This document shows positions 13,469 to 14,020 of a stretch of DNA of 14,020 bases, in pieces. Every line of letters starts with the position of its first letter. The first letter of the stretch is position 1. Origin of the DNA: Syntrophorhabdaceae bacterium (lineage in GTDB: Bacteria > Desulfobacterota > Syntrophorhabdia > Syntrophorhabdales > Syntrophorhabdaceae); contig JAOAFK010000120.1 of NCBI GenBank assembly GCA_026416315.1, positions 1-14,020 on the forward strand, in the 5' to 3' direction. A program made the position numbers and the translations under genes. Under the pieces are notes generated by a model. That model did no database searches, was not told the origin of the DNA, and saw nothing but the letters and a program-made list of their open reading frames with translations.

Positions 13469-14020
13469 TTGAATACAACAAAAAATACTGTATTTAAAAT
13501 CACTCCAGGCCTAAAAAGAGAGATAATAAAGATAATAGATGAGCGCATAAGGCAGGCCCATGTAACAAAAGAGGATTTTAGCGAGCTCAAGGCAATAGTA
13601 AAAGATCTGGGTATAAAAACCGCTGAACTTGCAGAGGCCCAGAAGAGAACTGAGGAAAGGGTAGAAGAGCTCGCTCAGGCCCAGAAGAGAACTGAAGAAA
13701 GGGTAGAAGAACTAGCTCAGGCCCAGAAGAGAACAGAGGAAAGGGTGGAAGAGCTCGCTCAGGCCCAGAAGAGAACTGAAGAAAGGGTGGAAGAACTCGC
13801 CCAGGCCCAGAAGAGAACTGAGGAAGCCCTTACTATACTTACAAGGGAACATGGCATTACAAGAAAGATGTTGGGTGGTCTATCCCTCACAGTAGGTTAC
13901 AGACTCGAAGATGAGGCATTTAAGGCACTCCCCCAATTGCTATTAGAGAACCATGGTATTACTGTTAAGGGCAGACTAAAAAGGGCTTTTATAAAGGATA
14001 AAAAAAATAGAGACATTGAG
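13469..14020 (+). CDS. DUF3782-like coiled-coil protein, possible nuclease-fold C terminus, 3' end outside window
   Basis: From TTG 13469 the frame is open for 184 codons to the window edge. Residues about 1-50 form a charged N-terminal part (TPGLKREIIKIIDERI). Residues 53-119 are a tandem coiled coil of 14-residue units with core AQAQKRTEERVEEL. Then comes a globular start with GGLSLTVGYRLEDEAFKALP and KGRLKRAFI. Proteins with this order (heptad repeats, then a G-x-RLEDEA segment, then a PD-(D/E)XK-like domain) are usually labelled DUF3782 or similar. The would-be catalytic region lies beyond the window, so nuclease function is inference. It has its own promoter and a GGGAGG ribosome binding site. 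The biological role is unknown. Confidence 0.8.
   Translation, partial: MNTTKNTVFKITPGLKREIIKIIDERIRQAHVTKEDFSELKAIVKDLGIKTAELAEAQKRTEERVEELAQAQKRTEERVEELAQAQKRTEERVEELAQAQKRTEERVEELAQAQKRTEEALTILTREHGITRKMLGGLSLTVGYRLEDEAFKALPQLLLENHGITVKGRLKRAFIKDKKNRDIE
13625..13825 (+). repeat. 42-bp in-frame tandem repeat, 4.8 copies
   Basis: Units start at 13625, 13667, 13709, 13751 and 13793 (the last has 11 of 14 codons). Each encodes a 14-residue, two-heptad unit rich in E, Q, R and K. After the first unit, copies differ almost only at synonymous third positions (GAG/GAA, GTA/GTG, CTC/CTA, ACT/ACA), while the encoded unit is unchanged. The first copy reads ELAEAQ where the others read ELAQAQ. Confidence 0.95.

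Noticed and set aside
13625..13825. Direct repeats that could be mistaken for a CRISPR array
   Set aside because: The units are contiguous without spacers, keep reading frame and vary at silent codon positions, so they are a coding tandem repeat.

Overview
The window is AT-rich bacterial chromosome. Arg is mostly AGA/AGG, Ile is often ATA, and Lys-rich proteins are common. Genes are tightly packed and face both ways, and no insertion sequence, phage gene or CRISPR array is visible. The mix (large membrane hybrid kinase, NapH/NapG-type polyferredoxin, non-canonical radical SAM protein, purine/methylthioadenosine salvage by deamination, DUF3782-like coiled-coil protein) suggests a Gram-negative-type anaerobe or microaerobe, perhaps Nitrospirota or Desulfobacterota. 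No marker here settles the phylum.

Layout. 1-4299 reads leftward: tRNA-Arg(TCT), a fused NapH-NapG-like polyferredoxin, and a hybrid sensor histidine kinase cut by the left edge. 4425-5706 reads rightward: a 43-residue Lys/Arg-rich protein with a perfect ribosome binding site, overlapped by a radical SAM gene. It converges on a small DUF3303-like gene (5728-5985, minus). 6139-8782 is a peroxiredoxin-CopA-type copper ATPase pair behind a recognisable promoter. purA (8821-10107, minus) converges on it. Divergent from purA is a rightward run: a purine nucleoside/MTA phosphorylase-family gene, an MTA/SAH deaminase-family gene, a Mut7-C-like gene that overlaps the deaminase by 4 bp, and an endonuclease III gene. 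After a strong promoter, a TTG-started gene with a 42-bp in-frame tandem repeat runs off the right edge.

How the genes fit together. The clearest pathway is at 8821-12246. The deaminase would turn methylthioadenosine (and perhaps SAH or 5'-deoxyadenosine) into the inosine analogue. The phosphorylase, which has Asn at the purine-recognition position, would release hypoxanthine. After phosphoribosylation to IMP, PurA starts the return to AMP. The peroxiredoxin-CopA pair looks like a copper/peroxide defence unit. The polyferredoxin and kinase may act in membrane electron transfer and signalling, but nothing here shows that they are linked.

No complete new defence or mobile system was found. The best leads are the small basic protein coupled to the CX4CX2C radical SAM gene, the inosine-route salvage cluster with its unusual phosphorylase, the Mut7-C protein lacking expected acidic residues, and the repeat-bearing coiled-coil protein at the right edge.
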